The translations under genes were made by a program, and so were the position numbers. A stretch of DNA of 64,000 nucleotides from Otatea glauca. Lineage: Eukaryota > Streptophyta > Magnoliopsida > Poales > Poaceae. Shown here one piece after another: positions 23,194 through 34,315 of the stretch. A model generated the notes under the pieces. That model searched no databases. It had not been told where the DNA came from and saw only the letters and a program-made list of their open reading frames with translations. The stretch spans positions 35,526,104 to 35,590,103 of the forward strand of contig CM070725.1 of NCBI GenBank assembly GCA_036346275.1. The letters are read 5' to 3'. Position 1 is the first letter of the stretch. Each line of letters opens with the position of its first letter.

Positions 23194-23969
23194 GATAATT
23201 CAGCGTGAGTTGATGATTCCTTTTTGGAACTAGTCCAGTATCTATGTTTGGTATTGAACATCAAACTTGAGTTCGGTGTGTTGCTGGGCAATCTTAATTT
23301 AGAAGGATTGTCTTTTCTTTAAGTATTTAATAGATGTGGACAAATATATATATTTATGTTGGCACTTGGTTCGAATTTGAACTTATAAATGTTTAAATTC
23401 ATATTTTTATTTCAGCTTGCTGTTTGATACTCGATGTGAATTTGTATTTATAAATTTAAATTCCAATTTGTATGCAATCATTAAAATGCATTGAATATAT
23501 CATCAAAAAAGTTGGCAATATTTTAGAGTGCTGTCAGAAAACAGTAAACAAATATGGCTTTTGGCTATGTATATGACATCTGGGACAATACTGTCGATGT
23601 TTCACGGTCTAATGGATGACAGGTATATTGGTAGACTATAGACTGTTAGCCTAGAGTACTGTCGGTTATGTTCTTTGTAATAATCGATTGTACTGTCGGT
23701 AATATATGTGAATATAGCTGACAATGCTGTTGGTAAATAGCGAAGACACACTTGTTAGGGAATACATCTGACTGTCCTATTTGCCGACAGTACACACTAT
23801 TGGTAATGACAAAACCGACAAGGCTACCAGGACTGGGACTTCATCCCCAACACAACAGCGCCAACAGTGAATCTCCGACAGTCGATTGTCGGCGAAATAC
23901 ATACTCGACAGTTTTGGTACCTTTGCTGAAAGTTTTAGACTGTCAGGTATACCTCGATCTGGTGTAGTG

Positions 23970-24489
23970 GACGGCTCCCGCAGCAAACCCTAGCTACACT
24001 CCCCCACCGTCGCCTCCATCACCGGCCTCCTCCCCCACCGGCTCCTCTCCCACCGTCGCCTCCCTAACCGGCCGCCTCCACAGTGATGGCTCCCCACAGC
24101 TCACTCTTCCCCGCCGCCACACCCCAGCGGGCTCGACGACCTCGGCCACCTCCTCCCCCGACGTCCTTAAGCCTCACCGGCCTCCTCCCCCCACTGGCGC
24201 CTCCTCCCCCTGGCGTCCTCGGCAACCTCGTCCCCCGGTGTCTTAAGGTATGTACATTTTCCATTTTGGTTTTGCACTGAGAAGTACGAAAAGTAGTACA
24301 AGGTTTTGCTATTTTACCATTCTTTCTAGGGAAAAAAATCTTGAAAGCGCTATAACAAAGGCATATAAAAAGGAAAAGAAAGATAATTTAGCATTAGCCA
24401 GAAAGAAATTAACTAGGAAGGGGTGTCTGTATGATGGCAAGTCTGTAATTGATATAACCATGGATGCACCACATCGAGAAATTACGTAG
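23970..24489 (+). pseudogene. Plant-gene-like 5' end, probably a captured or truncated gene
   Basis: Immediately after the CACTA end the sequence has a telo-box (AAACCCTAG, near 23985), common in plant 5' UTRs, then a C-rich leader and ATG at 24086. The frame begins MAPHSSLFPAATPQRARRPR, is Pro/Ser/Arg-rich like an organelle transit peptide, and reaches CTTAAG|GTATGT, a strong splice donor at about 24247. A lysine-rich open stretch ending HREIT-stop (24489) follows TTCTTTCTAG. That acceptor does not keep frame with the first exon, so the join is doubtful. Product unknown. Confidence 0.35.
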
Positions 24490-24777
24490 GTTCAATCAAA
24501 TTGCCAAACTTCTTTCTGGATAATATTTTTTGTGTTTTCAACAACGAAACAAGATAAAGGTAGTGCTCTGGGAAGCAGATAGTCATCCATAGACAATGTG
24601 TAGTAGTGTTTATTGGTGGTATAGTCTGTTAAGATTGACAAGCCAATTCTTTCTATGACTCTTTGGTTAATTGCTCTAGGCTTCAAGCTGTAAAGTGATT
24701 GTTCGAGTTGTCTGAATCCAAGTCCACGAGAGAATTCTGGGTGACGACATACATGCATTTGTACAATTAGTATTATG
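24490..24777. other. No feature seen
   Basis: Ordinary A/T-rich sequence. TGTAGTAGTG at 24599-24608 resembles a CACTA right terminus, but no subterminal repeats or matching flank support it. Confidence 0.4.
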
Positions 24778-25416
24778 ACGATTTTTTTTAAAATATTACA
24801 TTTTTTTATTCAAATTGCAAAAATATACTTCGATCACAAAAAATTTCAAAAATATACCTCTGTCGCCCTTTTAGAAGGCGAGAGGGACATGTCGTCCGTT
24901 CAAAGGGCGCTGAACGGGCAATATTTCCCCTCCTATAGCCAGTTTCTAAAGAAAATCATAACCTTTTCATATAATCTCGGATGGAGATGAACTTTATATG
25001 AAAATTTTAGCTCTCGACGAGAGCTACAACTTTGATATACAAACTTTTTTCATTTGAATTAATTTACATGGCCAAAAACGGGATAGAAGGTTCAGATCTG
25101 ATTTTTAGATCAGAACCTTCTATCCCGTTTTTGGTCATCTAAATTGATTCAAATGAACAAAATTTGTATACCAAAGTTGTAGATATCGTCGAGAGCTAGA
25201 ATTTTCATATAAAGTTTATCTTCATCCGAGATCATATGAAATATTTATGATTTTCTTTAGAAACTAGCTGCAGAGCAAGGGAAATGTCGCATGTTCAGCT
25301 TTGAATGGGCGACATTTCCCTCTGGCCTGCGACAGAGGTATATTTTTGTAATTTTTTGAGATCAAAGTATATTTTCGTAATTTGAATAAAAAAATGTATT
25401 ATTTTAAAAAAATCGT
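24778..25416. mobile_element. Fold-back element, 639 bp, arms about 315 bp
   Basis: The left end ACGATTTTTTTTAAAATATT is the inverse of the right end AATATTTTAAAAAAATCGT-like sequence. The whole unit is a long imperfect palindrome centred near 25100-25106, where GAAGGTTC...GATCT meets AGATC...GAACCTTC. Matching blocks along the arms include TATACCTCTGTCGC, TTTCTAAAGAAAATCATAA and AACGGGATAGAAGG. No coding capacity is evident. Such full-length hairpins are typical of MITE-like or fold-back elements and could form dsRNA if transcribed. No clear target duplication is seen. Confidence 0.8.
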
Positions 25417-25965
25417 ATTGTAACTGTCATGTGGTGTTCATGAAGGAACTTTCGATGAGTGAATCTTTTGTACCACCAACTCATGTCAGCTCAGGCACAA
25501 CAGTTGGAACCGTTTTTTTAGAACACGGCTGTCAGTTGATAAAGTGTTGAATCTAAAAAAAATTGATCAATTGTCAATTAAAATTTTGATTATTTGGTTA
25601 CTGATACCTAATATATACTTCTATATTGGAACCGATGATCGTACAAGCCATTCTGCTAGCTCGACTAAGAAAATAGATGAAAGAATGAACAGATACTATG
25701 ATTTTTTTTATGGTTTTCTCATGGTCATTCTGTTAACTTTTAAAATGTAACGCTTTTTTCATGATTTGCATCATTTTCACAATCTAATGATTTTTTTTAT
25801 GATTTGCATCATTTTATGCATATTAGTTTTATTTTTTATCTCAGCATGATGTTAGAGTATAAGTTGCGTAACCTACGTCTCGTTCGAGGGTGCTTGTTTA
25901 TAAATATACCGAAATAACATATTTATAAGCAAGCAGTCTCGAATTGTCTATGTTTTTTTGGACAG
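25417..25965. other. No feature seen
   Basis: A/T-rich spacer with a small direct repeat ATGATTTGCATCATTTT near 25760 and 25799. No convincing coding potential. Confidence 0.4.
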
Positions 25966-26173
25966 TTCGAGGATATATGGTTCGGGGAAGTTCCTGAGCT
26001 GTTGTACAACTCTAGAGAAGATTTCGGTAGCATCTCCCTAGTGTTCTTTGGATACACACTCCTCTTGACCTGTTGTCGAGATGTGTATCTAGAGAACAGC
26101 GGGGAGATGCTGCTAAAATTTCCTCTGGAGTTATACAACGGCTTAGGAGCTTGCCAAACCACATATCTTCGAA
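25966..26173. repeat. Fold-back repeat, arms about 95 bp
   Basis: The left arm 25966-26060 (TTCGAGGATATATGGTTCGG onward) is about three-quarters identical by eye to the reverse complement of 26080-26173. A 19-base loop separates them. The arms share GCATCTCCC, TTGTA(C/T)AACTC and TTC..GGATA(C/T)ACA blocks. It is probably a decayed MITE or the hairpin end of a larger element. Confidence 0.65.
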
Positions 26174-27104
26174 TGGGATTAGGACCTAACTTATTTAGAT
26201 ATTAGGAGTTATCATTGGTACGTGCTTAGTTGGTGTAAGGTCGAGGATGCCGACTAGAGGGGGTGAATAGGCGGCTTTTAAAATCTCTCTACTAATTTCT
26301 ACAAAGCAATTCACCCCTAATTATCCTTATGCCAAAACCTTAACAAGTATTAATGCGGAAGCGATAAACTAAGAATTTGACAATTAAAGCCTAAAATAAC
26401 TAGGCTCACTATGTGCACTAACTAATTATATCTCTAACAAGAATATGCAATTTTAAAGACAAGCAATCAATCAATTTAATTCTATGAATATAAATTGCTT
26501 GAATATAAATAAAAAACACAATGCAACACAAGAGACGCGATACTTTTTACCGTGGTGTTCGGAGACTTGCCGGTCCCCCTAGTCCACGTTGAGGTTAGCC
26601 CAAACACATTGGACCAGCTCCACGAATTGAGCACCCACCTCGAATCCACTAGTGGTAGCTCCTTTTCCCTCCCGGTAGGCGAGCTCCAACCTTCACAAAT
26701 TTTGTCGGGGCTTCTCACAACCTCCATTGAGAGCTCCCGCGCACGACGCCGCTACGCCATCTAGGTGTCAGCAAACACCAAGAGTAACAAGTCAAGCCTT
26801 CTAGCTTGAACCTCACCTAGTGCAACACATGCATTCCGGTGACCTCCTAAGTGCAACACATGCACTAGGATCCTCCTCAAGTGCAACACATGCATAAGAG
26901 GCTCTCAATCCTCTCCTAATTGCAACACATGCAATTAGAGGCTCACACTAGCTCAAGAAGCAAATGGAAGAGGGCAACACATGCACTCAACTCCTACAAA
27001 CACCCAAATGCTCTAGCAACAGCAACAACTAATGCCCTTGCTCCCCAAGGCCTCCTTTTATAGCCTCCAAGCCAAAACTAGCCGTTGGGGACGAATTGGG
27101 CAAA

Positions 27105-27550
27105 AGTCTAGCACACCCGGTGCTACCGCCCTACTAGGCCCGGTAGCACCGGCCTCCTCGCCAACGGCTACAAAACTAGCCGTTGTAGGAAATCCGTAGC
27201 ACCGCCAACTGAGCGGTGCTACGCTCGGCGGTAGCACCGCCTTCACCTCGGTAGCACCGACCCAAGTGAACACAAAACACCTCCTCCGGATTTTTCACAC
27301 CGGCCGGAGGAGCGGTAGCACTGCACTCGGTGCTACCGACCTACCATGGGCGGTAGCACCGGACCGCCAATCCGCCCAAAAACATCCCTCTCTGGAATTT
27401 CCACACCGGCCAGAGGGGCGGTAGCACCGGACCTCCGGTGCTACCGGGCTACCATGGGCGGTAGCACTGGACCGACCTGCAGTACATGCTCCCATAAGCG
27501 GTACTACCGGCCAAGCGGTGCTACCGACCCTACATGGGCAGTACGACCGG
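27105..27550. repeat. Array of CGGTAGCACCG and its inverse
   Basis: CGGTAGCACCG, CGGTGCTACCG and one- or two-base variants occur about fifteen times in roughly 450 bp, often separated by CCATGGG or CCGGCC. The two orientations are near-complements, so short hairpins can form. No reading frame here has domain-like content. Confidence 0.7.
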
Positions 27551-28272
27551 CTATAAGGAGAAAACACGGTTTTTCACAAAAACTTTTCTCCAAACCATTA
27601 AAGATTTATTCTTTAAGCTATGTGAGGATCAACACATGATCACAACATTATGCAAAACACATTTGCACATGTTAATCACATACTCCAAAGAATCTCATTA
27701 AGCACAACTTATTTGCAAAACACATTTGCCAATAAACCAAGAACTTCTGAGATCAATCCTCTTAGCCATGTGATGATCAACACATGATCAAGTCAATTTG
27801 CAAAACACATTTGCAAACCCAATTCACATGCTCTAGGATCGAAACCCATAATCTCAAGTTCATTTGCAAAACACATTTGCAAATAACAACTCCAACGTAT
27901 TTGAAAAACACAATCGGAAATAAACCACAAACCTATAAGATCAATCCTCTTAGCCATGTAAGGATCAACACATGATCCCGACACTTTGCAAAACACATTT
28001 GCAAATGCCAACACATGCTCTAGGATCGAACCTCATAACTTCCAGCTTATTTGCGAAACACATTTGCAAATAACAAGTCAACACTTTGCAAAAACACATT
28101 TTGCAACTAAACCAAGCTTAGCCTTGTGATGATCAACACATGACCCTGAAGGACCATGTGGAGGTCCATCCATGTTTGTGATGAGTATTTGACTTTATTT
28201 GAGCAAGGTGTGCTCAAGTTTGAGTTTGATTTGGTTTGATTTTCAAACAAGAGCTATTTGAATTGCTGTGTC

Positions 28273-28634
28273 GACCCCGAGTGGTTGAGACTTCGAGTGG
28301 TTGAGACTCCGAGTGGTTGAGGCCCCGAGTGGTTGAGGATTTGGCTGGTCGGAGACCAGTCGTCTGACCCCGAGTGGTCAGGTCTTTGGCTGGTCGGATA
28401 CCAGTCGTTCGACCCCGAGTGGTCGGGGCTTTGGCTGGTTGCAGACCAGTCGTTCGACCCCGAGTGGTCGGGGCTTTGGCTGGTTGGAGACCAGTCATCC
28501 GACCCCAAGTGGTTTGGGCCTTGGCTGGTCGGAGACCAGTGGTCAGACCTCGAGTGGTCGGGATGGAGTCCAGTGGTCAGACCTCGAGTGGTCGGGATGG
28601 AGACCAGTGTTCAGACCTCGAGAGTTCGGGATGG
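28273..28634 (+). repeat. Layered minisatellite: 16-, 45- and 34-bp units
   Basis: Four 16-bp units (GACCCCGAGTGGTTGA type) span 28273-28336. Five 45-bp units start at 28321, 28366, 28411, 28456 and 28501 (GACCCCGAGTGG...GACCAGTCGTTC). Two 34-bp units start at 28546 and 28580, with a partial one to 28634. Because 45 is a multiple of three and the unit lacks stops, repeated 15-residue patterns appear in several frames on both strands; these are not taken as proteins. Confidence 0.9.
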
Positions 28635-29064
28635 TTTATTGCATATCATTGTGGGCATTGCTATGAGATGTGTTTCCTTGTTTTTGATGGTTGCAGGACG
28701 ACGGTGCTAGGTCATGGTGAGGCGGAGGATGACCGGGACTAGGCGAGGAGCGTCGGAGGTCCAGACGGTTGGGAGATCGCCGAAAGATGATCGGAGACGG
28801 AGTCCGGGCAAGTCAAGAAGACAAGGAAAGGAGATTATGCTAGCTAGATGCCGCGTGGATCAATGAGGGCCATCGGATTGAGGTCTAGTTGATAGGTTAG
28901 CGGATCTAGGTAGTATGCTTTGAAAACCGTGCAAGAAAACCTGGTATGCGTGTGGGTTTTGGGTTAGCCCTTGCATGGCTGTGTGTGTGGGTTAATCCTA
29001 GCCCTTAGATGAGTGCTCTAGGGTTGAGGGACTCATCCAAGGGTGGTAGGTGGCCCAAGAGTAG

Positions 29065-29073
29065 TATAAATAG
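29065..29073 (+). promoter_or_regulatory. TATA box of an LTR-like fragment
   Basis: TATAAATAG followed by GGGTGGAGGGG and, 100 bases on, AGAAATGAAATG resembles the U3/R part of a grass LTR. No LTR boundaries were found, so the parent element is unknown. Confidence 0.4.
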
Positions 29074-31633
29074 GGGTGGAGGGGTAGCCTCCTTCGCTTG
29101 AAGGTTTTGAGGTTTTTGATGCTCCTTTGAGCTTTGCCCACATGAATGTGAGGCTTTGTAACCTCTCCTTCCAGAAATGAAATGTTTCCTCATATCATTT
29201 CTTTTCTTTGTGCATTTACATTACGCATTTAAATTACGCAATTTACATTATGCACTTAAATTCCGCAATTAAATTCAGCACTTACATTCTTGCAATTTAC
29301 ATTTATGCAATTTGGATTTGCCTCCCATCCTTCTATATGTTGTTCTTCTAGGATGACTTGAGGGTGTTCATTTGGTTTTACATCTTTCTTACACCCTTGG
29401 ATAGACTAGAGATCAAGTTTTTTTATCAAATCGCAAATCTGTCCAGAACTTGTTCTTCGCGCAGTAGTCAGTGTTTGATTTTTATAAAAATATGTAAAAA
29501 TAATTTTTAAGTTATTCTTTTTGTATAAGATTAATAACTCATATATACATCTGTATAAAATTTATTGAGTCCACTGGTTGCACCGTTTGATAAATATGAA
29601 GTGAAAACCGAGCCTCAAACTTTCTTGTCGAAGTTCCTGACTGTCTGTATTGCTTGATTTTTCATTCTTATTATACAAAGCATTATGAGGTGATTTTTGG
29701 TGGAGTGGTTCACGTCTCAACTTCTCATAGGGACAGAAATTTCCAAAAATTTTAGAGCAACAGAAACTCACCAACCACCTGTTCCAACTGAGGATAATTT
29801 CTGAAAATCTGCTTTAACTTTTTTGAAAAGAGACTTTGGTGTTTTAGCTTTATCTCTTTTAGAAATGAAGTCTTTTGAATTGATTCCTCTTTTGTTTGGA
29901 CACTTGACAACCAGGATTGTGATTAAAAACTCCTCACATGATTCATGGTTCTTATCCATGCAAGCTAGGGGTACACATAGTTGTCTAATTGTTCTGGGTT
30001 TTGGAGGGTGTGTGAATCTGAGAAGCACTATTTTGAACGAAAATCTTTGGGTTCTTTAGATTTTTATTGCAAGAGTGTTTGGAGTACTTTGAGTGGGGGA
30101 AATTTTATTTGGGATCATTCACCCCCCTCTGATCGCCATTTCGATCTTTCAGACCCAATCACAAGCTAAAACACTAAAGCATGAGCTCTCTATTTGCAAC
30201 ACATGCAAATCTCTAGCACCATGCAAACAACCACAACAAATTCAAGTGCATGAGCTCTCTATTTGCAACACATGTAAAACTTAGCTCCAAGCAAGAAACC
30301 AAATCAAATAAGATTCAATTAAGATGCAAGCATGAGCACCCTTATTTGCAACACATGCAAATACTTAGCTCATACAAAATCCAATGCACAAGCTTCACCC
30401 ATTTGCAACACATGCCAAATGGTTAGCTTCATGCAAACACCAAACAAGAGAGTGAGCTAGAGTGAACCGGATCAACACATGATGAAGCTCAAGCTAAAAG
30501 ACTCAACCCCTCTTAATAGTACGGCGATCTAAACTAGACTCTTTAGCCTATCTAGTTATACCTTTGCCGCACGCGATCCACTTAGAGCTTTTATGATTTC
30601 CAATCATCTTTTCTCTGGGATCAAATCTTCTTCTTCTTGTTCACTAACACATGATGAACCTTCTCTAGCCCTTCTCTTTACTTTGGAATCACCTCTTGAA
30701 GCTCATGAACACATGATGACTTCTTCTTCTTCTCGATTCTTTATCATCTTGGACTCAACCTACTTCACAACTCATAGAAGATGTTAGTCCAACAAACACG
30801 GTTGTCTCAATCATCACCGGACTCCATTAACACATAATGGATGCCTCCAAGATTGATTGAGCACAACCCAAAACGATTTGAAAGATTAATTGTGTCTTGA
30901 GTACTTTGATGCAACTAATGCTTCATTATACTCAAGAACTTTTCGCTTGTCTTTAATCAACAAGAAACACCATCAACACATGATGAAATGTCCTTTTATT
31001 GATTGAAAGACAATCGAACTCAATTTAAATTTCATTTAAATTGATATGAGTATATATATAACTACACAAGTTTCATATACTCAAATGATTGTTTCAAAGT
31101 CTTGATCCTTTATATGTTATTTAGCAATAAGACATGGATCAATACTATTGAAAAAACAAGTTAAATTATAAACTCCCCCTAGATGTGTGCATCCATGTAG
31201 TATATGAATTAGGAACATAATGCACATATTTGGACTAAAGCAATGGAAGAGTTCATACTTTAACTTGAATCCTATGTATGCATTAAGTCAATAGAGTGAA
31301 TACAAGTGCATACCTTAGGTTTTTCATTTTCCATCCAAATATGAGACTAATAAGAATAAGGCTCAATTAAACATGTTAATCTCATAATGATTAGATTTGT
31401 CATTAAACAATGATTAAACATTAATATTAAACCAATCACCAAAACTAATGGAGCTTGAACTTACTGTTGGTCAACAGATAGATGTTTCTTTAATATCATC
31501 CATTAATCTGTTACTTTACTACAATATGCTACAACAATTATATGCTACGAATTATCCATTAATCTGTTACTTTACATGATTCTTTGTCAAGTCTACATAA
31601 TAGCTATGAATTACTTTCTCTCAAGTCAAATAT

Positions 31634-33190
31634 ATGACCACGTCAGATATACACATATTCGAAATGTCGCAAGTAGAGAGCATCGGCCCATCGCCAAACA
31701 GAATAGAAGGTGCTGCTGAGGGGCCAAGCAAGGTTCCAAATGTTGAGGAGCCGAGTAAGGTAACAAAGGCCCAAGAACCGAATAAAGGGGCCGCAGGGAG
31801 AACGCCGCAAGTTCTCCACCTCAATGCCATAGGAGTTTGCACGGATCCTCCCAAGTACAAGTGGCGCTACCGGTCATTCCTCAGCCAATTGGTGAGGGAG
31901 AGAATGCCGATCACGGTAAAGGACTGGAAGAAGGAAGTCAGCGCTGAGCAGAAGAATCAGCTGTGGGACCAAGTTAATGGCAAATGGATTATACAAGAGG
32001 AAGATGAAAGCAATGCGAGGCGGTACGCCTTGAAGAGAATGGGTGTAGCTTTGAGGCATTTCAGGGTCTTCATGTACGGTGAATACGTGCTGAAAGGCCG
32101 TACTCCATTCGTGACTCCCGATGTTTAGAAGGACTTCACGACGATGAAGAGTACGCCTGAGGCGGAGGAGCTGAGAGAGAAGAACATCACTATCCAGAGG
32201 CAGAACACTCACGCGCACCACCTCGGTTTCGCCAGTTATGAAGGGAAGAAGGCAGAGTGGGTGTAACTAGCCGAGGAGTGCGCAAACTCCGGGACGACGA
32301 TGCCTTACTCCCGTATATGTGAGGAGTGAGCACGCGACTGGGTCTTAGCGAGGACCAAGAAAATCTCTGACGGTTAGCTTGTAGTTCCAAACCCCGCGAC
32401 CGCGCGCGTCGTCTCTACCATCGTAAGACATCTAACTTAGTACATTGCAGTTGACCCTTCTCGTTGTATGTAAGAACTGATTTGTACTTGCTTCTTGCAG
32501 GAGGAGTTAAGCCAACAGAAAGAGCAGGGGACATTTCAGAGCCATGGGTCAAAGGACATCCTGTCTTTGGCGATCGGAAAGCCCGACCATAAGGGCCAGG
32601 TCCTTTCCACAGGGGCGGGGCGTACGAAGAGGTTGTTCTTCCAAGATGATGCTGCCACTGTCAGATCAAGATCATGGGAGGCACGTTCGGAGCGCCTTAA
32701 GGACACGATGAGGGAGTAGCTAACGGAGGAGATCAAGGAGGAGATGAGGGAGGAGATGCTGGCACATGAGGAGCGCTTGAGGGCCGAGATGATGGCGATG
32801 ATCTCCCAATGTCAGAGTCAGATGGCCTCGCCTCTCGTAGAAAGGCCTGTGCCACACCCAGCAGCTGCGGTTCCAAAAATTATCAGTCCGGTCCCTAGAT
32901 GAAGGTAATAATTAATTTTTCCTGACTTAAAGGTACAAGAGTAATTCCTACAATGTTTTCAATAAGGTTGCGCACTTCTTGCAGGCGCTTGCCAAGTGCT
33001 AGCTCACCGTGACGGAAGACGGATTTCCCGTTGAGGCTGCACGCAGGGTTGCATTTCCATACAAGGAGACTGACATGGTGCATGGTTAGCCTTTAGGGAA
33101 GGGCTACATGAGGGTACAGGTCGACTATGCCCACCAAGACTTCCTATCCTATGTCCTGGATTTCCCCCCAACGAAAATATCACCACTCTC
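31634..33190 (+). pseudogene. Decayed CACTA second gene (Transposase_24, Ptta/En/Spm-type)
   Basis: 31634-32128 is open for 164 codons with a variable acidic head and a core YKWRYRSFLSQLVRERMPIT, KKEVSAEQKNQLWDQVNGKW and KRMGVALRHFRVFMYGEYV. In the same frame, past a TAG at 32126-32128, homology continues (KDFTTMKSTPEAEELREKN, HHLGFASYEGKKAEWV). Stops follow at about 32264 and 32327. A second exon-like part after CTTCTTGCAG (about 32500) ends in the coiled-coil, Met/Glu-rich tail usual for these proteins; a third (about 32985-33190) also has stops. The family binds subterminal repeats of CACTA elements; this copy is dead. Confidence 0.8.
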
Positions 33191-34315
33191 GGGCAAGCAC
33201 GGATATCGTTCATCACAGACGATTTTTACTATGAACCGCCTGTGATGTTACTTTTGGAAACAAAAAAATATCGTCACGTACAGATGATATTTCTGTGATC
33301 CAGCTGCTCTGTGCTAGTTCAGGCATAATGGAAGAGCTACTGGATGTCAGATATCCCATGTCCCTGCTCTGAAGAACTTGAAAATGAAAAATCGACGAAA
33401 AAAAACTTCGGAGGCCGTTACGAGGCCCTAAACGACGTTTTTTCGAGATTGACATTTTTTCGGAGCCTCGCATGTACTTCTAATGTAGCCACTTAACTTT
33501 AGCTTTTCGTTAGCTTTAAAACAAGCATAAGAACGTCGCAATCGGAGCTCGTATGCAAAAGTTATGGCCGTTTTACCGAAAGGTGCACGGATCGAAAATG
33601 AAAACGCCGCAACATCAAGAGTGCAAAAGAGAAGAAAAGAGAGAAAGAAAGAGGCAGAGGAGAGGATGAGTTATGACATTTTAGTTGGACGATTAGAACA
33701 CCACACTTACCAAACATTCGAAGAGGAGAGGAAGAGGAAGTGAGAAGTGAGAAGAGAGAAGAGAGAAGAGAAGAGGAGAGAAGGAGAAGTGAGAAGAAAG
33801 CAGCAGGAGAAGAGTCGCGGGCTGGAATTTTAAAGGAAGTCGAAAACGAGACGAGCAGGAAGTTCAAATTTGGTGAGAGCGCGAAAGTTGAAATATTATC
33901 ACAGACGGTTCTGTCTGGATAAGCCGTCTGTAAGGTGGTTTATCAAAGACGGTTATTATAACGAACCGTCTGTGATAAGTCGCTGATGGTTTTATTATAA
34001 AACCGTCTGTGATAATACATGATATCACAGACAGTTTTAGTTAAAAACCGTTAGTTTTTAACTAAAGCCGCTCGTGATATCATGTATTATCACAGACGGT
34101 TTTATAATAAAACCGTCAGCGACTTATCACAGACGGTTTGTTATAATAACCGTCTGTGATATTGATGTATATCACTGGCGGTTTTTGAAGAGTATCGTCT
34201 GTGATAATGTCACTGACGGTTGCAATATAAAACCGTCAGAGATGTTCATCGTCACAGACGGTTTTGAGAAACCGTCTGTGATGAGGCGTCTAATATAAGC
34301 CTTTTTGTAGTAGTG
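33191..34315 (+). mobile_element. C2: 3' terminal region of a CACTA transposon
   Basis: The end CTTTTTGTAGTAGTG (34301-34315) is an inverted CACTACTACAAAAAG terminus. Upstream to 33895 are repeated ATCACAGACGGTT/AACCGTCTGTGAT units, the subterminal repeats bound by TnpA-type proteins. The Transposase_24 pseudogene just upstream fits the same element. A purine-only stretch lies at about 33620-33830. The matching left terminus is not found in the window. Confidence 0.8.
33944..34160. repeat. Near-perfect palindrome in CACTA subterminal region
   Basis: Two arms of about 108 bp, each with several ATCACAGACGGTT units, meet around 34050 at TTAGTTAAAAACCGTTAGTTTTTAACTAA. Only a few mismatches are visible across the arms. 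Confidence 0.85.

Larger units (their letters stand above)
21399..23969 (+). mobile_element. C1: deleted CACTA (En/Spm) transposon relic
   Basis: The left end reads CACTACTACAGAATAG, a CACTA terminus, followed within 150 bp by TNP2 transposase sequence. A CACTA-type right end (GGTGTAGTG) stands at 23961-23969, preceded by several ACTGTCGGT-type subterminal repeats (about 23590-23900). The two termini agree only in the first six bases, and the flanking triplets ACA and GAC do not match. Either the right end belongs to a different CACTA element or the copy is a composite. Confidence 0.6.
26231..31600. repeat. Noncoding repeat mosaic with motif arrays
   Basis: This long stretch has no gene. It opens with GACTAGAGGGGGTGAATAGG (26252) and contains, near 30117-30137, the inverse of that motif. 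Between and beyond lie arrays of CGGTAGCACCG, many dispersed copies of CAACACATG, a minisatellite and a promoter-like LTR piece; these are listed separately. The CAACACATG copies resume after 30180, so 28150-30160 may be an insert in one larger element. The composition resembles large noncoding (LARD-like) retroelement families of grasses, but no LTR pair or coding domain proves it. Confidence 0.5.

Noticed and set aside
27105..28634. CRISPR-like repeat arrays
   Set aside because: Motif spacing is irregular, or units are contiguous without unique spacers; plant retroelement context.
28214..28742. Frames with 15-residue repeats on both strands
   Set aside because: A direct result of the 45-bp minisatellite, whose unit lacks stops in several frames.
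33562..33922. Open frames of 60-101 codons in a purine-rich stretch
   Set aside because: GA-only low-complexity sequence gives Arg/Glu/Lys runs; not coding.
21399..34315. One 12.9-kb CACTA element from CACTACTACAGAA to the end at 34315
   Set aside because: Termini agree only in the first bases, flanking triplets ACA and AAC differ, subterminal repeats are unlike, and other elements' ends intervene.
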